DNA from: Dimargaris cristalligena
Taxonomy: Eukaryota > Kickxellomycota > Dimargaritomycetes > Dimargaritales > Dimargaritaceae
Direction of reading: 5' to 3'
Assembly: GCA_027576995.1 (NCBI GenBank)
Contig: JANBQC010000039.1
Coordinates: 1 to 64,000, forward strand
DNA length: 64,000 nt
Position numbers and translations under genes: made by a program
In this document: positions 36,783-48,632 of the stretch, one piece after another
Numbering within the stretch: position 1 is the stretch's first letter
Layout of the letters: every line of letters begins with the position of its first letter
Notes under the pieces: generated by a model
Told to the model about the DNA's origin: nothing
Databases searched by the model: none
The model's input: only the letters and a program-made list of their open reading frames with translations

Positions 36783-36944
36783 CTGACCGTGCCCCCCCCC
36801 TCCCTCCTGCCTTCTACTCATACCATTTCATCTTCCTTATCTGTCCCTGCTTTGTTTCATTAGGGTTTATCCTGCCGCCCCTTGATCCTCTCCCCCGTTA
36901 TCATCCCCACTGTTCTAACCCCCCCCACACATTCTAGTTCAATT

Positions 36945-37202
36945 GTAAGTCACACAACCTTCCTCCCTCTGCCTGCGCATTGCCGTCGTCCGTTCCTGAT
37001 CTCGTGTATTCTGTAGCTGGTGTGACTGGTTATATTACCCGTTCTTGTTCTTCCTCCGATTCTCGAAGGAACTCTCTCGCTGCTCTGCTGATTCAACTTA
37101 ACCTCCCTCCCACTGTAGTGACTAATCCTTGACTTTCCATCCAACCCGGCTCCATCCCCCCTCCCATTACCCCCTCCCATTACCCCCTCCCCCCCATTGC
37201 AG
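36945..37202 (+). other. Inferred 5' UTR intron of the glutamine synthetase gene
   Basis: A GTAAGT donor at 36945 and an acceptor ATTGCAG ending at 37202, preceded by an almost pure pyrimidine tract, would remove 258 bp and leave a short leader ending TTTCATCTTCACC before the ATG. No upstream ATG reads into the coding sequence. Inferred from splice signals only. Confidence 0.45.
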
Positions 37203-37215
37203 TTTCATCTTCACC

Positions 37216-40200
37216 ATGACTGACGTTCGCAAGGCCGCTCTCCTAGGTGCCGTCCAGCGCCCCGCCCGCACCGTCTCCTTCCCCAAGGTGGACGGTAAGG
37301 CCGTGTACCCCTCCGAGCTCTTTAACGAGATGGTATTCACTACCAAGGATATCTCCAAGGCCCTCCCCAAGCCCCTCTTCGGTGAGTTCATGAAGCAGAA
37401 GCGCGGTCACCAGATCCTGTCCAAGGCTACCGCCGACGCTATCGCCCACGCCGTCCGGGTCTGGGCCATGGACCGGGGTGCCACCCACTTCACCCACTGG
37501 TTCCAGCCCCAGACTGACTCGACCGCCGAGAAGCACGACTCTTTCCTCACATTCCAAAGCACTCCCGGTGGTGAGGTAAGTTCATATATATTCCCCCATT
37601 ACAACTTTCTTTGTTGGCATTGCTTCTAATTATCCTGCTATATAGTGGCCATGTGGTTGATCCATTCCTCCCCGTCCATTGTAAAGTTCGTATGCTTGCC
37701 CTCCCGAGTCGAGTCGCTGACAGATTGAGCTTCTCTTTCTGTCTCATCTGGCAATCCTCTCAGCCTCCCTCAGCCGAGGTTCCGGCTCCCCCCTCCCGCT
37801 TATCTGTTCCGGGTCCTTAACGCGCCACTTTGCTGGATTGGGGTGGGGTGGGGTCTAATGCTGGCTATTTTCAGCTGCCCCCTGGCCCAAGCCGGCGAGA
37901 GAGACCCTAGTGGGTTTCACTGGGTTCCGATTCCACCCCATCCAATAAAAGGACTGCTTTCCCCGCGCGCCCGGGTCTCCTGGTTGGCGTAGAGTGTGAC
38001 GTGGGGGAAGCGTGAGGGGACGGAGATACGGTGGCTGAAGGGACTAATGGCCGAGTCGGATTAAATTGGATCGGATTGGGTTATCTTTTTTTCTGTCTGC
38101 CCCCCATTAATTTTAAGGGAGAGGAGGGTTGGTGTAATTCCCCCCAATATTGGTGGTGGGCTGAGTAGTGTGGGAATGGTGGTGGTCATCGATTTTAATT
38201 TAGCATCGATTACATGACAAGCCTACCCAACCCAACCCGACTATTCGCCTGCTCCACTTATACTATACCCAATATTTCCATGACCAATAACTGCGGCACA
38301 TTCTCTAACCCACCCACTTATATTTGTATTTGCCATGCCTTCCTTAACTGCATTTATTGGCCAAATACCCACTCCCTCCGAACACTCAACAGTACTCTGC
38401 CATCGACGCCTTCTCCGGCTCCCAGCTGCTCCAGTCCGAGCCCGATGCCTCCAGCTTCCCCTCCGGTGGTATGCGGAGTACCTTCGAGGCCCGTGGCTAC
38501 ACCGTCTGGGATACCTCCAGCCCCATGTTCATCCAGCAGGGCCCCAACGGCACCAAGATCCTGTATATTCCCTCCGTGTTCATCTCCTACAACGGTGAGG
38601 CTCTGGACGAGAAGACCCCCCTGCTCCGCTCCTGCGCTGCTGTCTCCAAGGCCTCCGTCGAACTGTTGGCCCTCATCTCCCCCCGTTCTCTGACCTCCCA
38701 GACCCCTACCGCCCAGGTCACCACCACTCTGGGTACCGAACAGGAGTTCTTCCTGATTGACCGCAGCATGTACTCTCTGCGTCCCGATCTCAAGATCTGC
38801 GGCCGTACTCTCCTCGGTAACCTTCCCCCTCGTCACCAGCAGATGGAGGACCACTACTTCGGTAACATCCCCTCCCGCGTGCTGTCCGTCATGAGCGAGA
38901 TGGAACTTGAGCTCTACAAGCTGGGTGTCCCCCTCAAGACCCGTCACAACGAAGTCGCCCCCGCCCAGTTCGAGGTGGCTCCCATCTTCGAGGAGGCTGC
39001 CGTCGCGGTTGACCACAACCTGCTGACCATGGAGGTCCTGCACAAGGTGGCCCACCGTCACGGCCTCAAGGCCCTCTTCCACGAGAAGCCCTTCAAGGGT
39101 GTCAACGGATCCGGTAAGCACTGCAACTGGTCCCTTAGCACCGACCGCGGCGAGAATCTGCTGGACCCTACCGTCAAGCCTGAGACCAACTACCGCTTCC
39201 TGCTCTTCCTGGTGGCTGTCCTGGACGCCGTCCACAAGCACGCCGCTCTCCTGTTGGCCGCCATCTCCAGCGCCAGCAACCAGCACCGTCTGGGTGCCAA
39301 CGAGGCTCCCCCCGCCATCATCTCCGTGTTCCTGGGTGACCACCTATCCGAGGTGCTCAATGCCATCGAGGAGAACCGCGCCCTCAAGAACTTCTCGGTT
39401 CCCCACTTCCAGACCGTTAAGCTGGGCGGCACTGTGCTCGACCTTAAGGTATCGGCCCTGCCCAACATCTCCCGCGATCTGACCGACCGTAACCGGACGT
39501 CTCCCTTCGCCTTCACCGGCAACAAGTTCGAGTTCCGTGCCGTGGGCTCCAAGCAATCGCCGTCGTTCCCCGTCACCCTGCTCAACTGCGCCATGGCCCA
39601 GTCGCTGCGTGACGTCACCGCCGAATTGGTCAAGCAGAAGGGCGAGAAGGAGTTCCCTTCCATTGAGGACCAGCTCACCGTCATCCGCAAGTTCATCATT
39701 TCTTCCAAGCCCATCCGCTTCGAAGGCGACGGCTACTCGGCCAACTGGGTTGTGGAGGCCGAGAAGCGTGGCCTGCCCAACATTTTGAGCGCCCCCGAGG
39801 CCTTCGGCGAGCTGCTTAAGCCCGCCCACAAGGAGCTGCTGACCAAGCAGATCCCCATCTTCACCGAACTGGAGCTTAAGTCCCGCTACCACATCATGAT
39901 GGAGCGTTACGAGAAGGATATGACCGTGGAAGCCAAGACCCTGACCGATATGGTGCGCACCCAAGTGATGCCCGCTGTGTTCGAATACCGCCGGTTGTTG
40001 GGTGAATCTGCCATTGCCCTTAAGGCCGTCTCTGTGGAGCCCGCTTCCGAGGTTGAGCTGCTGGAGCGTATGAATGTCCTGCTCGCCTCTCTGCGCAAGG
40101 ATCTGGAGCGCCTCGAGGCCGCTATTGAACACATGGAAGCCAGCGCCCACGACCAATTGGCTAGCGCCTTCATCGCCCACGATGAAGTGTACCCTCTGAT

Positions 40201-40297
40201 GGACGTGGTCCGGACTAGCGTGGACAGTCTTGAAGAAATTGTTGGTGACAAGTTCTGGACCCTGCCCAAGTACACCGAACTCCTCCTGACCATCTAA
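37216..40297 (+). CDS. Glutamine synthetase, type III
   Basis: Two exons, 37216-37575 and 38393-40297 (phase 0), give 754 residues, the size of GSIII rather than the about 360 of the usual fungal GSII. N-terminal hallmarks are FGEFMKQKRGHQILSKATAD and WFQPQTDSTAEKHDSF. After the intron come EPDASSFPSGGMRSTFEARG, the ATP/glutamate site VNGSGKHCNWSLST, and FEFRAVGSKQSPSFPVTLLN. GSIII makes glutamine from glutamate, ammonium and ATP in the cytosol as a dodecamer. Codon use is the most biased in the window (CTG, AAG, CGT/CGC, GGT strongly preferred), which suggests high expression. The intron is long (817 bp), its acceptor is CAACAG, and the reading frame resumes exactly at the conserved segment. 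An AATAAA lies at about 40595. Confidence 0.95.
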
Positions 40298-41148
40298 ACG
40301 GGTTATTGGAAGCGATTCTGTTTTTTTTTTACAGTGTGGTTATTGGTACCGTGTAGCTTAACTCACCCGGTAGGATTACCTGCCCTTTTCTTCGACAACA
40401 TCAATGAACTAGCCACCACAACCACCAGGCAGTCATTATCTATCCATCATCCATGTTTTTATTAGTACCCCCCCTCTTTTCTACCTTGCTTATTCGCATT
40501 ACTGGCTATTTCACGGTACTGGTCTTCCAGTGTGCCATCCCTTGGGGCTTCAAAAATTGGTCGAAATAGCCGTGAGTTTACTGCCGTTCTTTCAATAAAT
40601 ACGTTATTCCTTACATATATCTAGTTTATCCGGTCGGGGCTGTGCTAAACGAGCGGTGCCTCTTTTGAGTAGCGGATGTGGGCTGCTTCGGCATATATCG
40701 TCTGGCAGGTGATTAGGAATCAATAGTGCTGTAGGATAGCATTAGAAGGCCGCGGGTTACATATAATAATAATTTAATTGATTAATTGGGCTGTAATGCA
40801 TGGTGACCAGCACTGGCCATTATAACACACCAGGTCGCCCTCAGTGGGTTTTATGGGCTAGACATCGTAGATGGAGTGTTGTGCCGCTCTATCTTAGAGT
40901 AATATAAAATTGGATTGGATTGTTTATTGGATTTTGGTCATGTCATTGATTAAGGGGAAGAACAGTGGTGAACAGTAGTGGGCATAGAGTGTGAATAGAC
41001 ACGCGTGAGAGAGAGAGAGATAATGTGTGTGTTGTATAGCTAGGAAAAGGCGATGATTATAGTGCACGAAGACAAGTTAAGAGGCTGTAGATTACATAAA
41101 GGAGATAATTGGGAGATGAGCAGAGAGGGAAGGGGAGGGCGAATATGA
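40298..41148. other. Convergent intergenic region
   Basis: Lies between the 3' ends of the glutamine synthetase and SSH4-like genes. No coding signal was found. A GA microsatellite lies at about 41007-41020. Confidence 0.45.
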
Positions 41149-43170
41149 TTATCGAGAGGCATGGCGAGCACGGGGTCGCGTAGGAAGGGTGTCGCCCATA
41201 TCCACCTCATTAGGGAAAGAAGGGGAAAGCGAGGGTTCAAGCAGGGGGTAGTTGGCGATTACCCGGGTTTCGGTGAGAGAGTTCCGGCGGGGGATGGACG
41301 AGGTGGATTCCGAGTGAACCGAGGGGGGGTGGTTCAAGGTAGGAGAAGAGGAAGGTGGTTGCAGTTGGGTTGTGGTGGTGGGGGACGCGCTATACGGGCG
41401 ACTTACAGGACCCGTGTGGAGCACTTCGGAATGGTGACAGACGTCGGAGGACAGGTCGTGGGGGTGCAGATGCCAGTCCTGGGGGGCGACGGTTAAACTC
41501 GTCCGGGGGGACGAGCGGGCCGAATCGGCCAGGACTCCTTCATTGCTGACGTGGATGTCGGTGATATCGACAGCTTGACCGTCGTTGGAATTCATGGACG
41601 AACGACGGCTGCTGACCAGGGTATCGGTATCGGAGTCACCACCACCACTGCCAAGATGGTTGTGGTGTTGGGCCAGTAGTAGTGCCTCGTCCATCCCGGC
41701 GGCCTCCACCAAACGGGTGGAATGTAAGGCTTCGGCGTATTTAGGCGGAGGCAGCAGGGTACCTTCCAAAGGGCCCAGGCCCCACTTCTTTACGTTGGCC
41801 TCGATGAATACGAAACCGGCCTGACCCAGATTGACGCTAACCTGGCAGGGACCGTTCGCTGAGACGGCGGGGAAAAACGTCCGACACACGTTGGTCAAAT
41901 AGGTCGACAAGCGGTACCCGTTGCGGGTAAAAAAGACGGTCCCCTGGTTGGGTTGGTACCCGCACCCAATCACGTCCCCTTCGAAACAGGGTTCACCGCA
42001 GAGGATAGGGCGGTGGGGGGAGTTTTGGAACAAGGACCCGGTGGAGGTATGGAGACCGATGGAATGGTTGTTATAACCACAGAGCCGCCAATTGGGGAAC
42101 GGTTTAGTGACCAAGCCAATCGCGACGGTAGTGTTGGTGGGGTCGGGTAGGGCCATGAGTTTGACTTCAAAATAGTACACGGGGGCGTCGGTGGGTAAAG
42201 GCAAGTTGGTATGGACCAGACAGTCTTGGTGCCCAGAAGGCATTGGCAGGGTGCGTTTGGGATCCTCCGGGTCGGTCGGGGCGAGGAATTCAATCTCGGT
42301 GCGGGTGGTGATGCGTACTAAACGGTCGAGGCCAGGGGGGGCTAATTCGGCGCCGGGTTGGCCCGGTCGCACCGCGGGGGGGAGAAACTCCCAGGCCTTG
42401 ACGCCGTACTCTTCAATGTACACGCGCTGGTCTTGGGTAATGCGAGTAGGGATCGAATTGTAAGGGTAGAGGGATTCGAACAGACGGGCCTGTTCAGCCT
42501 GGCGGCGTTCCCGGGCGGCGGCCCAGTCCGGGGTATTGGTAGTGGTAGTAGTAGGGATGGAGGAGACATTGGAGGGTAGCCCATGCATGGTTTTATTCAA
42601 GTGGATGGGCGGTGAAGCCTCTCCCCCGCCTAACCGACAGCTGCCGGGTGGGGTCAGGGGTAACCGACCACTACTAGTTTCGGTAGCTGTGGCGGTGATG
42701 GGACTACGGTAACCATGCACGTGGCTCATAAGGGCCACTTGTGTGGGTTGGTCACTACTGCCATCCGTAAACACGGGCAACCGGGGGTTGAGGAGGAGCT
42801 GTCGGCGTTGCTGCTGCTGCTGCTGCTGTTCCTCCTGGTTTTGGGCCAGCTGCCAGCGACGGCGACGGTAGTGCAGGCACATTTTAATGACCGCAAAGGT
42901 AATGAACATGGTGAAGAAAATACCCAGCCCGCTGAGTACGTAGAAGCCTCGGCTCCGACGGTGGTGGTTGTTGTTGTGAAGCTGATTGTCGTTGGTGGTG
43001 GACGGGACTTGGTCAGTGCGCATGATAGGAGGGAGGAGGGGTGGTAGCGAAGGGAAGATTGCCTTGGGGGGTATGCTCTCGGTGCTGGCGGTCCGCGAAT
43101 CTCTCGGGGCAGTGGGAAAGGCCAGTGTGGTTGTACAACCACTGGCTTCGAAAAGGCAGGTTAAACCCAT
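41149..43170 (-). CDS. SSH4: SPRY-domain Rsp5 adaptor, Ssh4/Ear1 family
   Basis: A single exon of 673 residues on the minus strand. Residues 76-99 form one membrane helix (FYVLSGLGIFFTMFITFAVI) after a short luminal N-terminus, followed by basic residues and a poly-Gln run. A helical segment with YGVKAWEFLPPAV leads into a SPRY domain (about 290-470: VYYFEVKLMAL, VAIGLVTKPFPNWRLCGYN, GCGYQPNQGTVFFTRNG). It ends KKWGLGPLEGTLLPPPKYAE, where PPKY at about 475-478 is a PPxY motif for WW-domain binding. Ssh4 and Ear1 sit on endosome and vacuole membranes and recruit the ubiquitin ligase Rsp5 to membrane proteins. The Ser/Thr-rich tail is likely disordered. A later ATG (residue 50) is also possible as a start. 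Confidence 0.88.
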   Translation of the reverse strand: MGLTCLFEASGCTTTLAFPTAPRDSRTASTESIPPKAIFPSLPPLLPPIMRTDQVPSTTNDNQLHNNNHHRRSRGFYVLSGLGIFFTMFITFAVIKMCLHYRRRRWQLAQNQEEQQQQQQQRRQLLLNPRLPVFTDGSSDQPTQVALMSHVHGYRSPITATATETSSGRLPLTPPGSCRLGGGEASPPIHLNKTMHGLPSNVSSIPTTTTTNTPDWAAARERRQAEQARLFESLYPYNSIPTRITQDQRVYIEEYGVKAWEFLPPAVRPGQPGAELAPPGLDRLVRITTRTEIEFLAPTDPEDPKRTLPMPSGHQDCLVHTNLPLPTDAPVYYFEVKLMALPDPTNTTVAIGLVTKPFPNWRLCGYNNHSIGLHTSTGSLFQNSPHRPILCGEPCFEGDVIGCGYQPNQGTVFFTRNGYRLSTYLTNVCRTFFPAVSANGPCQVSVNLGQAGFVFIEANVKKWGLGPLEGTLLPPPKYAEALHSTRLVEAAGMDEALLLAQHHNHLGSGGGDSDTDTLVSSRRSSMNSNDGQAVDITDIHVSNEGVLADSARSSPRTSLTVAPQDWHLHPHDLSSDVCHHSEVLHTGPVSRPYSASPTTTTQLQPPSSSPTLNHPPSVHSESTSSIPRRNSLTETRVIANYPLLEPSLSPSFPNEVDMGDTLPTRPRARHASR

Positions 43171-45443
43171 AATTTAGAAATGAAATGAAATGTGATATGT
43201 ATAATCAATGGTAAATGACGAAGGGATTGTAATGTTGATAGACGTGTAGCGCAGTAGAAAGGTGGGCTGAAAGAATAGATAGATTGATAGATATATGGCT
43301 ATAGATGGATTATGAAAACCAATTGGAAATATACGGAGTTTATGAGAGTAAATGGTAGATGCTAAAGTGGAGACAGTGAGATGCGGCTATGCATTGCCTG
43401 AAGTATCTATCAGTGTAATTTTATGGAAATTGGGTTTAAAAGTTAGTGAAAATGGTCGACCAGAGGAATCTTTTTGGGTGATGAAAAGAGTGCGGATGCA
43501 AAAATGTCCAATGCGAGAGAGGTGTCAAGCGAACAAGCGGGGGAATAGAAGAAAGGGGGTGTGCAGTATGGAAAAGTGTAGAATGGAGAAATGCCTGTAA
43601 TGGTGGGTAATGCGGGATGCCTTTCTATTTCATGCTCCAAAAGTCATGGACGTTTAATAGTAGAATACAAAAACAATAAGGGTGCAGAGAATAATAATGC
43701 TAATGGCAAAATAATAGGTGAAGAATAGGCGCAAAAGTCACTAAAGTCGGCGAGCCGGCCGGCCTATATATATCTTTTAACTAATGAAAATGTCACACAC
43801 CCAATTCACTACGACAGGGCAATGCGAATGTGTGGGTGTGGGGGGAGGGGTGTTTTTTTTTGGCAGCGGGGCACTGCGAAGGACACGGGCCAAACGAGGG
43901 GAGCAGTGGGACGAGACGAGGATTGGCCATCGGTGGAACGAACGGGCGGATGAAATACAAAGTGGTACCCAGATCCTAAGGACTCGGTCACAATAAACAC
44001 AAGGGCGAATATTAAAATAATAGTAATGGAGGTAGGCTGGCGCGACAAGGGATAAAAATAAGCCCTCCTCCTCTTTCCTTCCCTTTCCCCCTCCCTGTTC
44101 GATCGACCATCGGCGGGCGGACTCTCGAACGGCAACAATCGGGGACCCGGTCGACCTTACGAACGGAACAACAATCGGGGCCCCGACTTGACATTATATA
44201 GTGGGGCCAGGGGGGACAATGACTCCTCCCCTCTTTTTACTACTCTCCCTTCTCCTTTCCTATTTCCTCTCGCTATCGCCAATATATACGGTGCCTTTGT
44301 CTTGTTTTTATATTTATTCGTTGCTTCCTCTCTCGCTCTTTGTTGAGCTCCTCTTCTCTCTCCCCTCCTGTTTCCTCCCCCCTTTCCCTTGCCTCCGTCT
44401 CTCTCTCCCTCTAGTCCACTATCTCGTATCCCGAGGCCCCGAGTGATGCGATAGTCCCCTCGTCCCCACACTTTTTATATATGCCCACGGCCATTGTGGA
44501 TCTTCCTTTGATATCCCCCTGCGGGTTCAATCCCCTCTTTTCCCCCCTTCTCCCTTTCCTTCACCGCCACGCTACCTCCCTATAGGGTTTTTAAGCGATT
44601 CCAATTTTTAGTGGAAAATGAGTTGTCCAGTTGAAGTCGACCCAGCCATGTATTACAAGGTTATGGGTGTGAGGAAGAGGAAGGTGTCTCAAGGTAGCCT
44701 CGACCCGTCTTCCCTACCTCCTCTCCCTTCTAACCATAGTCGGGGTTAAGCCTGGGACTTCTCTGCCAGGTGCACAAAAGTAGAGTCACAGAGAGGGGCG
44801 ACTGTCAACCGCCCGCCAACCGGGAATATTTGCGTTTCTCGTATGGTGTCTCTATTGAAATGATAGCACCTGCTCACGCGATACCATTTAAAGGCACTAG
44901 GGGCCTGCTTGTACCCGATCCTGCGGCAGTATCGCTCGTATTTATCGCCGAATCAAGAGACATCCCTTACTCTCTCAATACTGTCCGTCTATATTTATTT
45001 ACACTGATCCTACCAAGTGCCCTGTAGGCGTGGCATTTCATAGTTAGACTAATCTAATCCCCCCAAATGCGAGATGCTGTACACCCTTTATTCCATTCAA
45101 CCCATGAGGTCCTACCCTCCATGCCCATTCACATGCATCTCAAACACTTGCCAAAAATAGGTATTAAGTTTCAAAACTCGGTGGGATATCTTATAATATA
45201 ACTGGTTTATAGTGATATTTGGAAATATTTTAAAAAAACTTATACCTATACTTAAAAAAATCCTACTACATTTTAAAAATCGTTCTATAACTGCACGCTA
45301 TCACTATAGGGACGGTATCCGACTAGTGCTATAGGTTTGGCAGAATATACCCCGTAAAAGGCCGGGCGCACCGTATCAGATGAACTAATCCTACTGGGGT
45401 TAGGCCTTGTCGAAATGAGAGGATATACCAACCATTTCCTACT
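43171..45443. other. Intergenic, 2.3 kb, no gene recognised
   Basis: Contains CT-rich sequence at about 44050-44470, which gives short low-complexity frames on both strands. A 85-codon frame at 44770-45027 has no recognisable domain. No repeat shared with the rest of the window was noticed. Confidence 0.4.
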
Positions 45444-46036
45444 CTAATTTCTACCATTGCGCATATTCAAATTGGGGCAATCGACTGACTCGAATTTTCC
45501 GGAGGGTGCCTGGAAGGCAGTGAGCCGACCCCCACTCACGCAGTTCGTATCGATACCAAAACTGTATCTAGATTCGGTAATCGTTTTCTTTCCGTCATGC
45601 CCGTATATCACTGTGACCCCATCACTATCCGCCTGGTTCACTTGCGCGTGGCTAGCCTCCCATTCGTTCTGCCAATTCCGGTGGCTCGGGGTTTTTCTTT
45701 TGGGGTTGTTGAGGTTGGGCAACCAAGGTATATACATGGCAAAATCAGGGTCTTGTTCATGAATGGGGAGTCTGTAATCTATAGCAGCGTGGACGGCCAC
45801 GTACGAACCATGCTCAGTAGGTAGCTGCAGGACCAAGGGACAGGATTCCAAGTATGTCCATTCTTTTTCGGTTATTGACCTGGTGTCATGAATATAATTA
45901 TAATATAATTTCAATGGTCAGCGTTGTGAGTTACTATGGTCATAGTTATGGGAGGTGTGTAGTCTATCCGTAATATTAAAATATAGCAGGGGTTATCCAT
46001 ATTTAAAAGAAAAGATCCCTAAGCAATAGTTCCTCT

Positions 46037-46101
<65 letters not shown>

Positions 46102-46731
46102 TATTGGTATATATCACATTTTTACTTACCGCTCCAATTGATAAATCAAGCCTGGCGACTTAAGATTGATTTCTCCTTTCCTACGTTTCTCACGAATCTG
46201 AAACAGGATATCTTCGTGGTTTCCCCGCACGCAGTGGGCTTTATATTCCATGGCCAAGGCCAACACCTCGTGTGACTTGGGGCCCTTGTTAACCATATCG
46301 CCCAAAAGTATAAGGCGGTTTTCCAGAGGATTGAAATTGAGTTCATCCAGTTATACCTGCAAGGGATCGGCCATACCATGCACATCGCCTATAAAAATGT
46401 AACGTGCAACCATGGGTTCCTAGGGGAGTCTCTGGTAAAGTTGAACGGATTGGCCCCAGTGTGCTAGGACACGACCTTCCGGCGGAGTCAAGACCGGGTC
46501 AAGCGCACTGGCAATGGCCAGGTGCTGGGGCACCTTTTTGGCTTTGGGGGCAATCGTCTCCCAGCCATCATTATCGTCGTCGGTGTCGCCCATGGATAAA
46601 GCGGCAAAACTATTCATGGGAATACTCGGCACGTTGGCTCTCTTTACACCGTAGGTGGGTGGCAAGGCGCTCACTGAAATAGACGACCAGGCCAATGCGG
46701 CAGCCAAAACGGAGAGTCGGACGGTGTACAT
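45444..46731 (-). pseudogene. Calcineurin-like phosphatase paralog with two in-frame stops
   Basis: Two exons, 46731-46130 and 45879-45444, align without indels to most of the phosphatase at 32165, with the same intron position and phase. It begins with a signal-peptide-like segment (VRLSVLAAALAWSSISVSA). The motifs GDVHGM, LLGDMVNKGP, VRGNHED, YVAVHAA and IYGHDGK are all present. However, codon 104 is TAG (46420-46422) and codon 127 is TAA (46351-46353), the second inside the catalytic domain just after GDVHGM. The frame is otherwise open to the stop at 45444. This is a recent nonsense-inactivated copy, unless the stops are read through. The intron holds TA and GA microsatellites. Confidence 0.8.
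46038..46096 (+). repeat. (TA)n followed by (GA)n microsatellite
   Basis: About 23 bp of TA repeats pass directly into about 36 bp of GA repeats, within the intron of the phosphatase pseudogene. Confidence 0.9.
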
Positions 46732-48632
46732 GGTTAATGTGTTGCTGTAAGGGATAGTTATAGGGGGAGGAAAATACGTGAAATACCGGGAGATTGGCCA
46801 ATCGTATAGGCTAATGCTAAGAAGACGGGTCCGTGGGACGTGTGATTAGAAAAAAAAACGGCGGAGCGTTAGGGTACCCTTCAATGATCGGTATATTAAA
46901 GTGGCCTGGAATAGGGGGGGAGGGATGGGCTTGGAGTTAGGGAATATAGGCAGGGAAGTGAGGGCGGTGGCGGATAGCGAGCCTTTTTATAATGCGTGGT
47001 CTCAAAATATAATTGGTGAGTTGGCCCACTGTGGTAGACATGGTACAGATGGGTTCCCTCAACAAGGCCATGGCTACATCTTTGGCCAATACCACTGGGT
47101 TGGTGGCACATTGTAATACATTTCCCCCTCACCCCCTTTTTGTGAGTAACGACGAGAGTGCCCAAGTCATTAATGGGATAATGAATGCATCGTGCAGCTA
47201 AACCACTGGATATTGGGTTTGGCGGGATATTCACGTCCTCCGGTAGTTTCGTTTTCCTGGCCAAATCTTATGTTAGGATGTCCTCTTAATTGTTTTGCGG
47301 AATAGGCCAGGATAATCAACCGAAATACATTGGTCATAGCCGGGTATGGAACAGACAGGGGTTTCAAAGTAATAATGCAGCTCCGAGGCATAGACATAGG
47401 GTCGACAAGTTATTTAAACCATGCTTTCGAAATACGGACACCCCCTCCTCCTCGTCGAAAGATAAGTCGTCCAATTCCGAATAAAAGGACGGTCCAATTA
47501 GATTGAGTCTGACATTCATTTTTATTGGCAGTAGTAACCTAGTAGGACATGCAGATAATTTATTTTAGCTAGACTGTGGGCCCCAGGGAAGAATATACAG
47601 AATTGCGTACGTATAGTTTTGAACTAACGGTAGTGTAGAGTAGAAGGTTTAAGGGCCCCCTCCCATAAAAGGTATGTGGTACGGAATTATACCTTCGGTG
47701 TATGTGCCTACAAAATACGGAGGGTATAGCCGCGAATCACATCCATTGAAGCGAACGTTGGTGAGGGTGGGCTTCGTCCCAGTTAGTTGATGTCGTCGGA
47801 TTAGTAGTGGTGAAGCTTACGGCCGGCCGGAGGGATGTCGAGCAGGTATAGCGACAAAAATTGTGGCGTGTGTGTGGGGGGGGGAGGTACACTTAGCTGG
47901 CCTAAACTCAGAGGGACTAATTGGCCATGGCGTAGGTTGAAGCTAAGCTTCAATATCGAGAAATAGAGAGGGTCGGGGGTAATGGAATTTTCAATCCCGA
48001 GGGATAGTAGTGGTATTTTGCACCAAATGGTTACATGGTATCCCTATAAATAAGACCAATGAACTTTAGAGTACTGGCCCCGCCGACAGGTGTGTTATAT
48101 TGCGCTTATCTGTTGCCGCCTGGCTCTCGTCCCCATGGTATCCGTATGATATACGGGGGTTTGCGGCCACTTGTGCCCCCTCCACAGTAAAGGGTGGTGA
48201 CGACATAATTGTTGCACTTGCCCCGGGACAGTCAATATAGTGCGCCTAGGGTTTGATTAGTAATGAATGCTGGGAAAAGGGGAAAGTTATCTGATGGGGG
48301 AACTAAATCAAGCCAATGGAAACCACGCCCAGCGTGTTCCCTTCTAAGCATATTATGCGAGGGAAGGGGTTATTTGCCACTTACTTCTCTTACTTTCTCT
48401 CTTTCGGCTACTACTCCCCCTCCCTACCAGTCCCCACTATATTCTTTAATATTTTGTTCCCCCCATTTGTTTCTTTCAGTTCTGTATCCGGCCTTGGCTT
48501 TTCTGTTTACCGCATCTAGCCCTTAGCCCCGTTGCATTGCGCTATCCCCCTTTTGTTTTCCCCTTCACGTCTGTCCATTATCCCCATTACTCGTTTGTTT
48601 GTTCGTTTATCCTAGCTTCCATATTACCAACC
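46732..48632. other. Intergenic, 1.9 kb
   Basis: No gene recognised. Minus-strand frames at 47264-46896 and 47397-47170 have no known domain or matching exons. The final 200 bp before 48633 are pyrimidine-rich and are likely the CFD1 leader. Confidence 0.4.

Larger units (their letters stand above)
33363..36940. other. Intergenic, 3.6 kb, repeats but no gene
   Basis: Holds a MITE-like repeat (33931-34056) and a TA microsatellite at about 34314-34342. Open frames such as 35415-35032 and 36151-35891 show no domain. The last 250 bp are the pyrimidine-rich promoter and leader of the glutamine synthetase gene. Confidence 0.45.

Noticed and set aside
38354..40180. Long minus-strand frames of 329 and 278 codons
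   Set aside because: They lie opposite the glutamine synthetase coding sequence and result from its strong C-ending codon bias. Their peptides are low-complexity Gly/Leu/Val/Gln.
44520..44540. tRNA-like B box (GGGTTCAATCCC)
   Set aside because: No matching A box, anticodon arm or acceptor stem could be built around it.
46351..46360. A short intron beginning CAG/GTATAA to remove the second stop
   Set aside because: The paralog aligns without a gap across this site, so splicing out sequence would delete conserved residues.
45444..46731. Reassigned stop codons as the reason for in-frame TAG and TAA
   Set aside because: Other genes here end properly at TAG (VMA22, RdRP, AAA ATPase) or TAA (HSK3, CFD1, phosphatase), so both are ordinary stops.
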